17,624 nt of DNA from Bacillota bacterium (GTDB lineage Bacteria > Bacillota > Clostridia > Christensenellales > Aristaeellaceae), in NCBI GenBank assembly GCA_023392515.1, contig JAEVYX010000090.1:1-17624 (forward strand). The letters are read 5' to 3'. The notes under the pieces were generated by a model, which did not search any database, was not told the origin of the DNA, and saw only the letters and a program-made list of their open reading frames with translations. Position numbers and translations under genes: made by a program. Shown here in pieces: positions 1 through 6,830 of the stretch. The first letter of the stretch is position 1, and each line of letters opens with the position of its first letter.

Positions 1-52
1 CACATTATGTAAGATTCATGGAAGAGCAACGCAAGGAAACGGGGGAATACGG

Positions 53-778
53 ATGGCCGCCGGCCAGGATGTTTTTAGGCGGTATGAAAAAAAGTACCTG
101 CTTGACGCCCAGCAGCACGAATGGATGGTACATAAGCTTCAAGGACACATGCAAGCGGATGTGTATGGCCTGCATACCATTTGCAATATTTATTTTGATA
201 CAGATAATTATCAACTCATTCGAACATCCATAGAAAAGCCCATTTATAAGGAAAAGCTGCGCATGCGCAGTTATGGAATTCCGGGTGAGCAAGACATCGT
301 ATTTTTGGAGCTTAAGAAAAAATACAAAGGTGTTGTATATAAGCGCCGGGCCGCTATGACCCTTACCCAGGCTCAAGCTTATCTCGCTTCCGGCCAGCCC
401 CCCGGAACACCGGAGCAGATCCTGCATGAAATCAACTGGTTTATGCAATTTTATCAACCCGTTCCCAAGGCATATATCGCCTATGACAGGATTGCCCTGT
501 TTGATAATGAATTTCCCGAACTACGCGTCACTTTTGATCAAAACATCAGGGGCAGAGATACCATGCTCGATCTGCGCAAAGGTACGTGGGGAACGCCTCT
601 TTTGCCGCCGGACACATGGCTGATGGAAATAAAAACCCCCGGTGCTATGCCTTTTTGGCTGTGCCGCCTGATGAGTGAGGCAAAAATCTATCCCGCGTCC
701 TATTCAAAATATGGCACCTTCTATACGGATTATCTCTATCCGGTTAAAGAATATAAAGGAGGCTCTCTCCATGCTTGA
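53..778 (+). CDS. VTC-domain polyphosphate polymerase-like protein
   Basis: The 241-residue protein matches the bacterial VTC domain, the family of the yeast Vtc4 polyphosphate polymerase, which makes polyphosphate from ATP in a tunnel lined with basic residues. Visible family motifs, in order, are FRRYEKKYLL (8-17), KLRMR (68-72), the acidic/basic strand LELKKK (85-90), KRR (97-99), YDR (144-146), MEIK (191-194) and a terminal SKY (218-220). The basic residues and glutamates of the tunnel therefore look intact. No signal peptide or membrane span is seen, so it should be cytoplasmic and could be tethered by the DUF4956 membrane protein encoded next. The ATG at 53 is chosen because it places FRRYEKKYLL at the usual N-terminal position; the frame stays open to the window edge, so an upstream start cannot be excluded. 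The gene overlaps the next one by 8 bases. Polyphosphate synthesis is inferred from the family; the role in this operon is unknown. Confidence 0.88.
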   Translation: MAAGQDVFRRYEKKYLLDAQQHEWMVHKLQGHMQADVYGLHTICNIYFDTDNYQLIRTSIEKPIYKEKLRMRSYGIPGEQDIVFLELKKKYKGVVYKRRAAMTLTQAQAYLASGQPPGTPEQILHEINWFMQFYQPVPKAYIAYDRIALFDNEFPELRVTFDQNIRGRDTMLDLRKGTWGTPLLPPDTWLMEIKTPGAMPFWLCRLMSEAKIYPASYSKYGTFYTDYLYPVKEYKGGSLHA

Positions 779-1442
779 CAGTATCCTTTCGAATAATGCG
801 CCATCCACCGTTGGCCCCTTGCTTCTATGTACCCTGGTATCATTAGTTCTAGGGCTTGGCATCGCCTTTGTTTATATGTTCCGCAACGTTTACAGCAAAA
901 GTTTTGTGATTACGCTGGCACTTTTGCCTGCCATGGTTCAAATTGTCATTATGCTGGTCAATGGCAACATAGGTACGGGTGTAGCAGTCCTGGGTGCATT
1001 CAGCCTGGTCCGGTTTCGTTCGATTCCAGGCAGTGCCCGGGAAATTGGCAGTATTTTTTTTGCCATGGCGATCGGTCTTGCCACCGGCATGGGCTATTTG
1101 GCTGTTGCCGCCTTGTTCCTGCTCATCATTGGCGGAATGCAGCTGTTACTGTCCGCCTCCTCCTTTGGGGGGCGCAAGGAGAACGAAAAAGAATTGAAAG
1201 TCACCATTCCCGAAAACCTGGATTATGACGGTATTTTCGATGATCTTTTTGCCCAATATGCCGACAATGCCGAGCTGATCCGGATTAAAACCACTAATAT
1301 GGGAAGCCTTTTTGAATTGCACTATCATGTCCGCTTTAAAGGCAATAAAATCGAGAAAGAATTTCTTGACCAATTGCGCTGCCGCAATGGAAATTTGAGC
1401 ATTTCCTGCGGGCAGGTTCCTGCGAACCGGGAAGAATTATAG
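771..1442 (+). CDS. DUF4956 family membrane protein
   Basis: This 223-residue integral membrane protein is of the DUF4956 type, commonly found beside VTC-domain genes. Hydrophobic spans lie at about 13-36, 44-63, 68-82 and 94-128, followed by a soluble C-terminal domain of about 90 residues. The motif FSLVRFRSIPG (77-87) and the following SAREIGSIFFAMAIG stretch are the best-conserved part of the family. The start is set at 771 because AAAGGAGG sits just before it. An in-frame ATG at 675 would add 32 hydrophilic residues lying inside the VTC gene. The ATG overlaps the upstream stop by 8 bases, indicating translational coupling. Its biochemical function is not known; a membrane partner or channel for the polyphosphate polymerase-like protein is a guess from gene order. 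Confidence 0.85.
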   Translation: MLDSILSNNAPSTVGPLLLCTLVSLVLGLGIAFVYMFRNVYSKSFVITLALLPAMVQIVIMLVNGNIGTGVAVLGAFSLVRFRSIPGSAREIGSIFFAMAIGLATGMGYLAVAALFLLIIGGMQLLLSASSFGGRKENEKELKVTIPENLDYDGIFDDLFAQYADNAELIRIKTTNMGSLFELHYHVRFKGNKIEKEFLDQLRCRNGNLSISCGQVPANREEL

Positions 1443-1453
1443 GAGGAGAAGTC
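1441..1453 (+). promoter_or_regulatory. Ribosome binding site deciding the start of the beta-helix gene
   Basis: AGGAGGAG at 1441-1448 begins immediately after the stop of the DUF4956 gene and lies 5 bases before the ATG at 1454. A second ATG follows at 1457 and is nearly as well spaced, so the first residue is uncertain by one codon. Confidence 0.7.
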
Positions 1454-3226
1454 ATGATGCAAAATCCTTTCCGGCGCATTTCCCTTCGCGCCGTTTTGTC
1501 CATAATGCTGGCTTTGTTCGTATCCGTATCCTTTATTCATATTCCGGGCTTAACGGCACCTTTCCATGCCTCGGCGGAGTCCGCCATAACTTCCGATGAT
1601 TCCACTGATACTTGGGACCCCAATAGCGCCACAATCATCACCTTAAGCGGTGAAACCGCCACAGTGAAAGGCAGTGGTGCCAACGTTTCGGGCAGCATTG
1701 TCACCATTGAGAAAAAAGGAACCTATGTGCTACAAGGTTCTCTCAAGGACGGCCAGCTCCTCATCGACGCAGGAAAGAAAGATACCATCCATCTGGTGCT
1801 GAATGGCGCTTCCATCACAAGCCTCACAACGGCACCTCTATACGCCAAAAAGGCAGGGAAAATCATCCTCACGCTAGCGCCTGAAACGGACAACAGCCTG
1901 ATGGATGCTGAAGCGTATGTCTATTCCGACGGGGAAACAGAACCGGATGCAGCCCTATTTGTAAAGAATAACCTCAGCATAAACGGCAGCGGGTCATTAA
2001 CCGTTACCGGGCAGTATCTCCATGGCATTGTTGCCAAGGACAACCTTGTCATCGCCGATGGAGATATCCGCGTGACCGCAAATGATGTAGGAATCAGGGG
2101 GCGGGATTCTCTGACCGTGGAAGGTGGGAAAATCACCGTCAATTCTCAGGGAGACGCTCTCCAATCGAACAATGCGGAGGATGCCAAACTGGGCTGGATC
2201 GCCATTTCGGGCGGAGACTTTCAATTAACCTCCCTCAAAGACGGCATACAGGCAGAAACACGGTTAACCATTACCGGCGGCACTTTTCACATGGCAACCG
2301 GCGGCGCCCAGGCAGGTGAGACGATCAGTATACCCCAATCCCCCGTGGAAAATGGCAAAGGCCTGAAAGCCGGGGGCGACCTTATCATCAGCGGCGGTAC
2401 GTTTACAGTGGATGCCATGGATGATGCGATTCATGCCAACGGCAGTGTGATCCTTCAAGCGGGTACATATACCCTTGCCACCGGTGACGACGGCATTCAT
2501 GCCGACGGTGATGCAACCATTCAAAGCGGCGAGATCACGATTTCTGAAAGTTATGAAGGGATTGAAGCCGCTAATATCCTGATTCAGGGCGGTACGCTGA
2601 ACCTTGCCGCATCAGACGATGGTTTTAATGCTGCGGGGGGCAACGACGGTCCTTCCCCTACCGGTGATTGGCGGGGCCGAGGCGGGTTTGAAGCCTCCGG
2701 AAACTATGCGGTTACAATAAGCGGCGGAACAGTAAACATAAACGCAGACGGGGACGGCATTGACTCAAATGGTGCAATTTATTTGGAAGGCGGCGAACTT
2801 CGAATCGACGGCCCTACCTTAAACGGTAATGCTGCCATGGATTGCAATGGCGATTTTGAAGTTCGTGGTGGCATTCTGGTCGCGGCAGGCAGCGCCGGCA
2901 TGGCACAGGTTCCCGGTACTGGTTCTACTCAACCATCGCTGATGATTTATTTCAACAGCAACGGGCTGGCAGGAAAGACCATCTCATTAACCGATGCATC
3001 AGGTAATGAGATATTCAGTCACAATCTTATTAAGGATTTTCAAACAATCCTTATCAGTACACCCGAACTTGTTCAAGGAAGCACCTATACGCTTTCCATC
3101 GATGGGCAGACTCAAAGCGAAATAGCGCTTTTTCAGAACGCTACTGTCCTATCCAGCGACGGCTCTCCAGTGACCGCAGAGCAAGGATTTCCGCAGAGGC
3201 CGGGCGGTCACGGGCCCAGAAAATAA
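1454..3226 (+). CDS. Secreted carbohydrate-binding beta-helix protein (Cthe_2159 family)
   Basis: This 590-residue protein has a basic N-terminus, a hydrophobic span (about 13-33) and a likely signal-peptidase I site after HASA, near residue 41. The mature part is built of short repeating units rich in glycine and aspartate, such as GGTF, DDAIHANG, DDGIHADG and GDGIDSNG. They alternate with beta-strand stretches, as expected for the right-handed parallel beta-helix of the Cthe_2159 / DUF4353 carbohydrate-binding family. The acidic DDG-type turns probably bind calcium. The founding member from Clostridium thermocellum binds acidic plant polysaccharide; the ligand here is unknown. A short extra domain follows from about residue 495, and the C-terminus is polar with no cell-wall anchor motif or membrane span. 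It is the last gene of the VTC-DUF4956 unit, 11 bases after the previous stop, and is followed by a terminator. The CotH kinase often linked to this gene set is absent from the window. Confidence 0.85.
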   Translation: MMQNPFRRISLRAVLSIMLALFVSVSFIHIPGLTAPFHASAESAITSDDSTDTWDPNSATIITLSGETATVKGSGANVSGSIVTIEKKGTYVLQGSLKDGQLLIDAGKKDTIHLVLNGASITSLTTAPLYAKKAGKIILTLAPETDNSLMDAEAYVYSDGETEPDAALFVKNNLSINGSGSLTVTGQYLHGIVAKDNLVIADGDIRVTANDVGIRGRDSLTVEGGKITVNSQGDALQSNNAEDAKLGWIAISGGDFQLTSLKDGIQAETRLTITGGTFHMATGGAQAGETISIPQSPVENGKGLKAGGDLIISGGTFTVDAMDDAIHANGSVILQAGTYTLATGDDGIHADGDATIQSGEITISESYEGIEAANILIQGGTLNLAASDDGFNAAGGNDGPSPTGDWRGRGGFEASGNYAVTISGGTVNINADGDGIDSNGAIYLEGGELRIDGPTLNGNAAMDCNGDFEVRGGILVAAGSAGMAQVPGTGSTQPSLMIYFNSNGLAGKTISLTDASGNEIFSHNLIKDFQTILISTPELVQGSTYTLSIDGQTQSEIALFQNATVLSSDGSPVTAEQGFPQRPGGHGPRK

Positions 3227-3232
3227 CCTTTT

Positions 3233-3263
3233 ACCCGCCTTTCAAAAAATGAGGTGGGTTTTT
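3233..3263 (+). terminator. Terminator of the VTC / DUF4956 / beta-helix unit
   Basis: ACCCGCCT (3233-3240) pairs with AGGTGGGT (3252-3259), with one G-U pair and an 11-base loop, followed by a run of five T. It begins 6 bases after the stop of the beta-helix gene. Confidence 0.85.
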
Positions 3264-3324
3264 CAATTCGCTGTCCAAATCAACTCGCCCCATCCATGTA
3301 AAAATATGGACGTTTGAGGCTGAT

Positions 3325-3353
3325 GCATAAGAGAGAATTGGTGCGACAAACTA
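3325..3353 (+). promoter_or_regulatory. Probable SigG (forespore) promoter of tlp
   Basis: GCATA (3325-3329) fits the SigG -35 element GHATR. After a 17-base spacer, CAAACTA (3347-3353) matches the -10 consensus CATNHTA at six of seven positions. It lies about 30 bases before the tlp start. Tlp of Bacillus subtilis is a forespore SigG gene, so context agrees with the sequence match. No SigA-type pair is visible here. Confidence 0.6.
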
Positions 3354-3385
3354 TAGAGGAATGCCAATATTAAAGGAGGCCGCCT

Positions 3386-3610
3386 ATGAAACCCAAGCCG
3401 GATGATCGAAGTGACAACGTTGATCGAATTCAAAGAAACATTGATATGACCATTCACAACATGGAAAAGGCCGACGATCTTATTGAACGCACATCCGACC
3501 CAAAGAACAAGGAAGCGCTGGAGGACAAAAACGTCCGCCGTCGTCATGCCTTGGATGATATGCGCCGGGAAATCAAAGACGAAGCGGAACACCAAAAAAG
3601 AAATGTTTGA
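3386..3610 (+). CDS. tlp: Small acid-soluble spore protein, Tlp family
   Basis: This 74-residue, highly charged protein without cysteine begins KPKPDDRSDNVDRIQ, the signature N-terminus of the Tlp family of small acid-soluble spore proteins. It ends with the equally typical RRxxxxDMRREIKDEA stretch. The length is that of the family. Tlp is made in the forespore and accumulates in the spore core; its molecular role is minor and poorly understood. An AAAGGAGG ribosome site precedes the ATG. The gene stands alone between two terminators, behind a SigG-like promoter. Its presence is the clearest evidence in the window that the organism forms endospores. Confidence 0.93.
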   Translation: MKPKPDDRSDNVDRIQRNIDMTIHNMEKADDLIERTSDPKNKEALEDKNVRRRHALDDMRREIKDEAEHQKRNV

Positions 3611-3655
3611 TGTGAGTAAACAGATGCTTCCTATCGGCAAACATATGATAGCGGC

Positions 3656-3682
3656 AGCCCCCCCCGATTCGGGGGCTTTTTT
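3656..3682 (+). terminator. Terminator of tlp
   Basis: AGCCCCC (3656-3662) pairs with GGGGGCT (3671-3677), followed by six T. The C-run allows a slipped pairing, but either register gives a strong stem. It lies 45 bases after the tlp stop. Confidence 0.85.
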
Positions 3683-3869
3683 GTAAAGAGGCTGTCGGCC
3701 TTCCAATAAAAAATTCAGCAATCATCTATCATGCTCACAAAACAGATAAGATTGAATTTAAGCATTCCCGTCAACTATTGCCCTAAACAAACATCATTTC
3801 ATTGGCATAGATATAAATGGCGAGGGATATGCCCACGCTTTGAAAAGATAAAATTTGGAGTTGAGATAA
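3683..3869 (+). other. Intergenic region between tlp and the superoxide dismutase-like gene
   Basis: This 187-base, AT-rich stretch has no convincing gene. A 62-codon frame here (3731-3919) has no ribosome site and runs into the next gene. I looked for SigA, SigE, SigK and SigG promoters and found no good pair. CATAGATATA at about 3805 resembles a SigE/SigK -10 but is one base out of register. Confidence 0.4.
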
Positions 3870-4379
3870 ATGATGCAAAACAATGCCGTGCAGGCCTCGT
3901 CAACCGTCACCCCTATTAGAGCAATCGCTAATGTGGCGGGCAGCCCGGCTTATCCAAAAATTCGCGGGACTGTGGTCTTCACAGAAGCGCAGGGGGGGAC
4001 CAACGTACAGGCGGATATCGCGGGGCTGCCGACAACACCGACAAACTTTTTCGCCTTCCATTTGCATTCTGGCAACTGCGGCGGAACGCCTACAGGAACC
4101 TCCTATTCCGGAACTACTGATTACTTCCCGCAAACCGGTGAGCACTACAACCCTGATAATCAGCCGCACCCAATGCACGCGGGTGATTTTCCGGTTATGC
4201 TGTCCGCCGCCACAAAAGGCGGCTCGGCACATTTAAGCTTCTTTACGCCCAGATTCGCCGTTCAGGAAGCGGTAGGCAGAGCCGTTGTCGTTCACTACAA
4301 TCCGGATGATTATCGCTCTCAGCCTGCGGGTGACTCAGGCGTCAAAATTGCTTGCGGTAATGTTATCGCCCAATCATAG
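3870..4379 (+). CDS. Cu/Zn superoxide dismutase family protein, no signal peptide
   Basis: This 169-residue protein has the SodC fold motifs. FHLH (H64, H66) and H142 would bind copper; H92 in GEHYNP is the bridging histidine; H100, H103 and D106 in HPMHAGDFP would bind zinc. C70 (SGNCGG) and C162 (IACG) would form the conserved disulfide. All metal ligands of the eukaryotic enzyme are therefore present, unlike Bacillus YojM, which has lost a copper ligand. The substrate-guiding arginine before the last cysteine (RLACG in SOD1) is lysine here (KIACG, K159). No signal peptide is visible, which is unusual for SodC, normally an exported enzyme; a spore-layer or cytoplasmic protein is possible. 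The ribosome site (GGAG) is modest, and either ATG, 3870 or 3873, could start it. It is monocistronic, with its own terminator. Confidence 0.85.
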   Translation: MMQNNAVQASSTVTPIRAIANVAGSPAYPKIRGTVVFTEAQGGTNVQADIAGLPTTPTNFFAFHLHSGNCGGTPTGTSYSGTTDYFPQTGEHYNPDNQPHPMHAGDFPVMLSAATKGGSAHLSFFTPRFAVQEAVGRAVVVHYNPDDYRSQPAGDSGVKIACGNVIAQS

Positions 4380-4398
4380 CGCGATTCTATTCCACCAT

Positions 4399-4429
4399 AG
4401 CCATCGGGGATACGCTCCGATGGCTTTTA
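4399..4429 (+). terminator. Terminator of the superoxide dismutase-like gene
   Basis: AGCCATCGG (4399-4407) and CCGATGGCT (4417-4425) form a perfect 9-bp stem with a 9-base loop, followed by TTTTA. It lies 20 bases after the stop codon. Confidence 0.85.
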
Positions 4430-4444
4430 TCATTTCGGTTATCA

Positions 4445-4465
4445 ATTACCATTCGTGTTGGTAAT
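4445..4465. promoter_or_regulatory. Perfect 7-bp inverted repeat upstream of the secreted-protein gene
   Basis: ATTACCA (4445-4451) and TGGTAAT (4459-4465) are separated by 7 bases, and no T-run follows. It sits between the upstream terminator and the next gene, where an operator would be expected. A second short palindrome, GGGTAACCC, lies at 4493-4501. No clear SigA promoter was found here, so the role is a guess. Confidence 0.3.
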
Positions 4466-4543
4466 CTTACGATGCTGTGCATCAATTTTGTTGGGTAACC
4501 CGTTTATTAGGCAGATTCTTAAATAAATGGAGGAGATGTACTT

Positions 4544-5110
4544 TTGAAACGTATTTTAATGTTCACCATCGCGCTAATGATGATTCTTGCCAGCGCGTTT
4601 GCCTTGGCGGAAACCATTCCCGCTACCAGAGAAGAAACCATCAGTGTGGAAGGCACACCGGAGCAAATCACTTTGACACTCTTTGAAAGCGAGCGAGGCT
4701 ATTCCTTATGGTATGACGCAAATATGTTTGCCTTTATCCCGGCAGACGAAGGGAACGATATAGATACGTTCCGCCCAGCAAGCAGCGAAGCAGTGGAGAA
4801 TGTTGGGCTATACATTAATTATTCCAATCAGCTAGACTACACCATTTCCGAGGCCGGCAAGGATACAGCCATATCCCTATTGGATAACGGATATCAGATT
4901 AGTAAGATCGATGTTGCGTCGCTTTTTCCCCAGTACGAAGCGCAAGGGTTTCACGGCATAAAAGGGGATCAGGTCATTGAAAAGTATGTTGTAGCATCCC
5001 AAACCGGTCTGTTTTACTTAACTCTCGAATACCCGCTTGAAGCTGCAGAAGGGTTTGGGGCAAGGCTTATCTATACCATTTCCTCATTTGTCCCGGCCGC
5101 ACAGCAGTAA
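4544..5110 (+). CDS. Secreted protein of unknown function
   Basis: I do not recognise this 188-residue protein. It has a clear signal peptide: KR, then a hydrophobic span (4-18), then AFALA before the likely cut near residue 22. The mature part is acidic, without cysteine and without a membrane anchor. It alternates predicted beta strands (ISVEGTPEQITLTLF, YSLWYDANMFAFIP) with a central helix-like part, and may be a single small alpha/beta domain. The start is a TTG at 4544, fixed by GGAGGAG at 4529-4535, 8 bases upstream. The ATG at 4536 is out of frame, and no in-frame ATG lies before the signal peptide. The gene stands alone and ends at a strong terminator. Its place between a superoxide dismutase-like gene and a sugar transporter says little about function. 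Confidence 0.75.
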   Translation: MKRILMFTIALMMILASAFALAETIPATREETISVEGTPEQITLTLFESERGYSLWYDANMFAFIPADEGNDIDTFRPASSEAVENVGLYINYSNQLDYTISEAGKDTAISLLDNGYQISKIDVASLFPQYEAQGFHGIKGDQVIEKYVVASQTGLFYLTLEYPLEAAEGFGARLIYTISSFVPAAQQ

Positions 5111-5125
5111 GAATCACTAGACATA

Positions 5126-5156
5126 AATCCGGGATCACTTGTGATTTCGGATTTTT
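5126..5156 (+). terminator. Terminator of the secreted-protein gene
   Basis: The arms 5126-5138 (AATCCGGGATCAC) and 5141-5153 (GTGATTTCGGATT) are complementary with two G-U pairs, followed by a T-run to 5156. The innermost pairs must open to make a loop. It starts 16 bases after the stop. Confidence 0.85.
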
Positions 5157-5252
5157 CTTATGGCCGGCTGCCTATAGATCCAGGCCATTGTTTCAAAATC
5201 GGAAATTGTCGTTTCAACAACTACTTTTTCCTCAAAGTAAAAATCAGAGGGC

Positions 5253-5281
5253 TTGTACATGTCTATATGAAGCATTATAAT
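5253..5281 (+). promoter_or_regulatory. Candidate distal SigA promoter of the ABC operon
   Basis: TTGTAC (5253-5258), a 17-base spacer and a perfect TATAAT (5276-5281). The -10 and spacing are ideal, but the -35 matches at only three of six positions. It lies 72 bp upstream of the stronger promoter. Confidence 0.45.
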
Positions 5282-5309
5282 ACATTTTACAAATAAATCT
5301 GTTCTCTAT

Positions 5310-5366
5310 CTGTCGAATTGACAGTTGACAGTTATTGCAGGCAATGCTACAATTTGAACAGAGAAC
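5310..5366 (+). promoter_or_regulatory. Main SigA promoter of the ABC operon with flanking inverted repeats
   Basis: TTGACA (5325-5330), a 17-base spacer and TACAAT (5348-5353) preceded by TG form a near-consensus extended -10 promoter. Start of transcription would be near 5360, giving a leader of about 130 bases. TTGACAG occurs twice in tandem (5318-5331). An inverted repeat, CTGTC-5-GACAG (5310-5324), abuts the -35. A wider pair, GTTCTCT (5301-5307) and AGAGAAC (5360-5366), brackets the promoter. These are plausible repressor sites for a sugar operon, but no regulator gene is present in the window to support this. Confidence 0.7.
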
Positions 5367-5390
5367 CCGCTCGGAAATTATTAACCTGGC

Positions 5391-5416
5391 ATGAAACAGC
5401 GTTTCATTTGTTTTTT
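5391..5416 (+). promoter_or_regulatory. Palindrome in the ABC operon leader
   Basis: ATGAAAC (5391-5397) and GTTTCAT (5401-5407) form a perfect 7-bp inverted repeat with a 3-base centre, followed by TTGTTTTTT. It lies about 30-50 bases after the predicted transcription start. It could be an operator; it resembles LacI-type sites but has an odd length and is not a CcpA cre. It could also be a weak attenuator hairpin. A second short hairpin, with a bulge, follows at 5417-5438. Confidence 0.4.
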
Positions 5417-5491
5417 ATGCAAGTCGAAATGACTGCATGAAAATAACACCCAAGGGGTAAAGAACAAGCCCCCAAAAAAGGAGATGTCTTA

Positions 5492-6778
5492 ATGAAAAAG
5501 TTGGTGTCTATCTTGTTGTCCCTCATGCTTGTGGCCGTTTCCGGCTTGGCCGCAGCGCAGGCAAACCCCTACGAGGTTACCGAACCTATAACCATTGAGT
5601 ATTGGCATGCCATGGAAAGCCAATATGATGGATTGATGCAGGAAATGGTCGCAGCCTTCCATGAGCAATATCCCCTTATTACCGTTGAACCCATTTACAT
5701 TGGCAGCTATACCGTCCTCAATGAAAAATTCATTGCCGCCAACGCTGCCGGTGAAGTGCCCGCTATCAGCATGTCCAATACCAACTACGTTGCTCCTTAC
5801 GGCGACTCCGGCGTTTGCGAACCGCTGACGGATTATATTGCCGCCTCCGGTTATGACATCGAAGACATCGGCGTCGGTCTGCAGGCTTCAACTCAATACG
5901 ACGGCGTGCAGATTTCTTTGCCTTGCAACATCTCCACCCAGGTAATGTACTATAACAAGACCGCTGCCGAAGCGGAAGGCATCGAAATGCCTAAAACCTG
6001 GGATGAAATGGACGCTTTCGTAAAGAAGGCTACTGTGAAGAATGCCGATGGTACTACCGCCCGTTATGCCCTTGCGATTGGCGCTTGGGACTATTGGTAC
6101 TTTGAGACGCTGTTCATGAATAATGGCGTAAAAGTTATCAACGACGACGGCGAAACCACCGACATCAACGGCGAAGTGGCTGCGGCCATGACTGCCCAGA
6201 TTCAGCAGTGGTGCAAAGATGGCTATGCTTATGTAGCCTATGGCTCTGAAGCCTCCCCCAATATGCGCCAGAGCTTCATGGACGGCAAGGTTTTTGCAGT
6301 AACCCATACCTCTTCCCTCTACGAAAAGACCTACAAGGCCAAGAGCCCCTTTGAAGTAGGCATTGCCTGGTATCCCACCGGCACCGCCGGCACCAAAATC
6401 TCCGAAGTGGGCGGCAGCGTGTTGTTCATCCCCTCCAAGGCTTCTCAGGAACAGAAAAATGCCGCATGGCTTTTCCTGCAATTTGTCACCAGCAAAGAGA
6501 ACAACATCTACTGGGCTGAGAACTCCGGTTATCTTCCCACCCGTCAGAGCGCTCTGACCGGGCCCGATGCGGAAAAATATCTGGAAACCAAGCCCGCTTT
6601 CCAAGTGGTATTTGAAAACCTGAACGAAATCAACCCCCGCAACCAGAATCCTATCTACGCCACCATCGCTACCATGTGGGCGGAAGGTTTTGCCAAGATT
6701 TGTGTTGACGGCGCCGATGTACAATCCACCCTGGATGAATACGCCGAGCTGATCAACGAAACGCTCCAGGATCAATAA
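5492..6778 (+). CDS. Sugar ABC transporter substrate-binding protein (UgpB-like)
   Basis: This 428-residue extracellular solute-binding protein belongs to the family that serves CUT1 importers (maltose, glycerol-3-phosphate and oligosaccharide type). Family features include the early strand ITIEYWHAM, the MVAAFHEQYPLITVE segment, the VMYYNKTAAEAEG and PKTWDEMDAF pair in the middle, and the FIPSKASQEQKNAAWLFLQF segment in the second lobe. The sequence resembles glycerol-3-phosphate-type binding proteins most, but the substrate cannot be read from it. The signal peptide (MKKLVSILLSL, ending SGLAAAQA near residue 24) has no cysteine lipobox, so the protein would be released by signal peptidase I rather than lipid-anchored. 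That is unusual in a Gram-positive cell. An AAAAGGAG site lies 8 bases before the ATG. It is the first gene of the operon, separated from the permeases by 109 bases with two hairpins. Confidence 0.92.
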   Translation: MKKLVSILLSLMLVAVSGLAAAQANPYEVTEPITIEYWHAMESQYDGLMQEMVAAFHEQYPLITVEPIYIGSYTVLNEKFIAANAAGEVPAISMSNTNYVAPYGDSGVCEPLTDYIAASGYDIEDIGVGLQASTQYDGVQISLPCNISTQVMYYNKTAAEAEGIEMPKTWDEMDAFVKKATVKNADGTTARYALAIGAWDYWYFETLFMNNGVKVINDDGETTDINGEVAAAMTAQIQQWCKDGYAYVAYGSEASPNMRQSFMDGKVFAVTHTSSLYEKTYKAKSPFEVGIAWYPTGTAGTKISEVGGSVLFIPSKASQEQKNAAWLFLQFVTSKENNIYWAENSGYLPTRQSALTGPDAEKYLETKPAFQVVFENLNEINPRNQNPIYATIATMWAEGFAKICVDGADVQSTLDEYAELINETLQDQ

Positions 6779-6787
6779 AGCTTTTCG

Positions 6788-6814
6788 GTTCCGGGGGATC
6801 ATCTCCCCCGGAAC
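6788..6814 (+). other. Strong intergenic hairpin after the binding-protein gene
   Basis: GTTCCGGGGGA (6788-6798) and TCCCCCGGAAC (6804-6814) form a perfect 11-bp stem with a 5-base loop. No T-run follows, so it is not a normal intrinsic terminator. Its place, 9 bases after the stop, suggests 3'-end protection of the binding-protein message, giving more of that protein than of the permeases, as known for maltose-type operons. Confidence 0.7.
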
Positions 6815-6830
6815 ACCAAGATGAAATCAT

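Noticed and set aside
827..1228. 133-codon + strand frame inside the DUF4956 gene
   Set aside because: It overlaps a well-supported membrane protein in another frame and has an odd composition rich in C, H and R.
3800..3815. SigE/SigK promoter before the superoxide dismutase-like gene
   Set aside because: CATAGATATA has the conserved T-A one base out of register and no matching -35 at the right distance.
3731..3919. 62-codon frame before the superoxide dismutase-like gene
   Set aside because: It has no ribosome site, overlaps the start of the real gene and its product resembles nothing.
5391..5407. CcpA cre site in the ABC operon leader
   Set aside because: The palindrome has an odd length with centre AGC, whereas cre has an even length with a central CG, so the spacing is wrong.
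5888..6802. 304-codon open frame on the minus strand
   Set aside because: It is fully antisense to the binding-protein gene, which has a signal peptide, family motifs and a ribosome site. The reverse frame has no family likeness and is a by-product of codon use.
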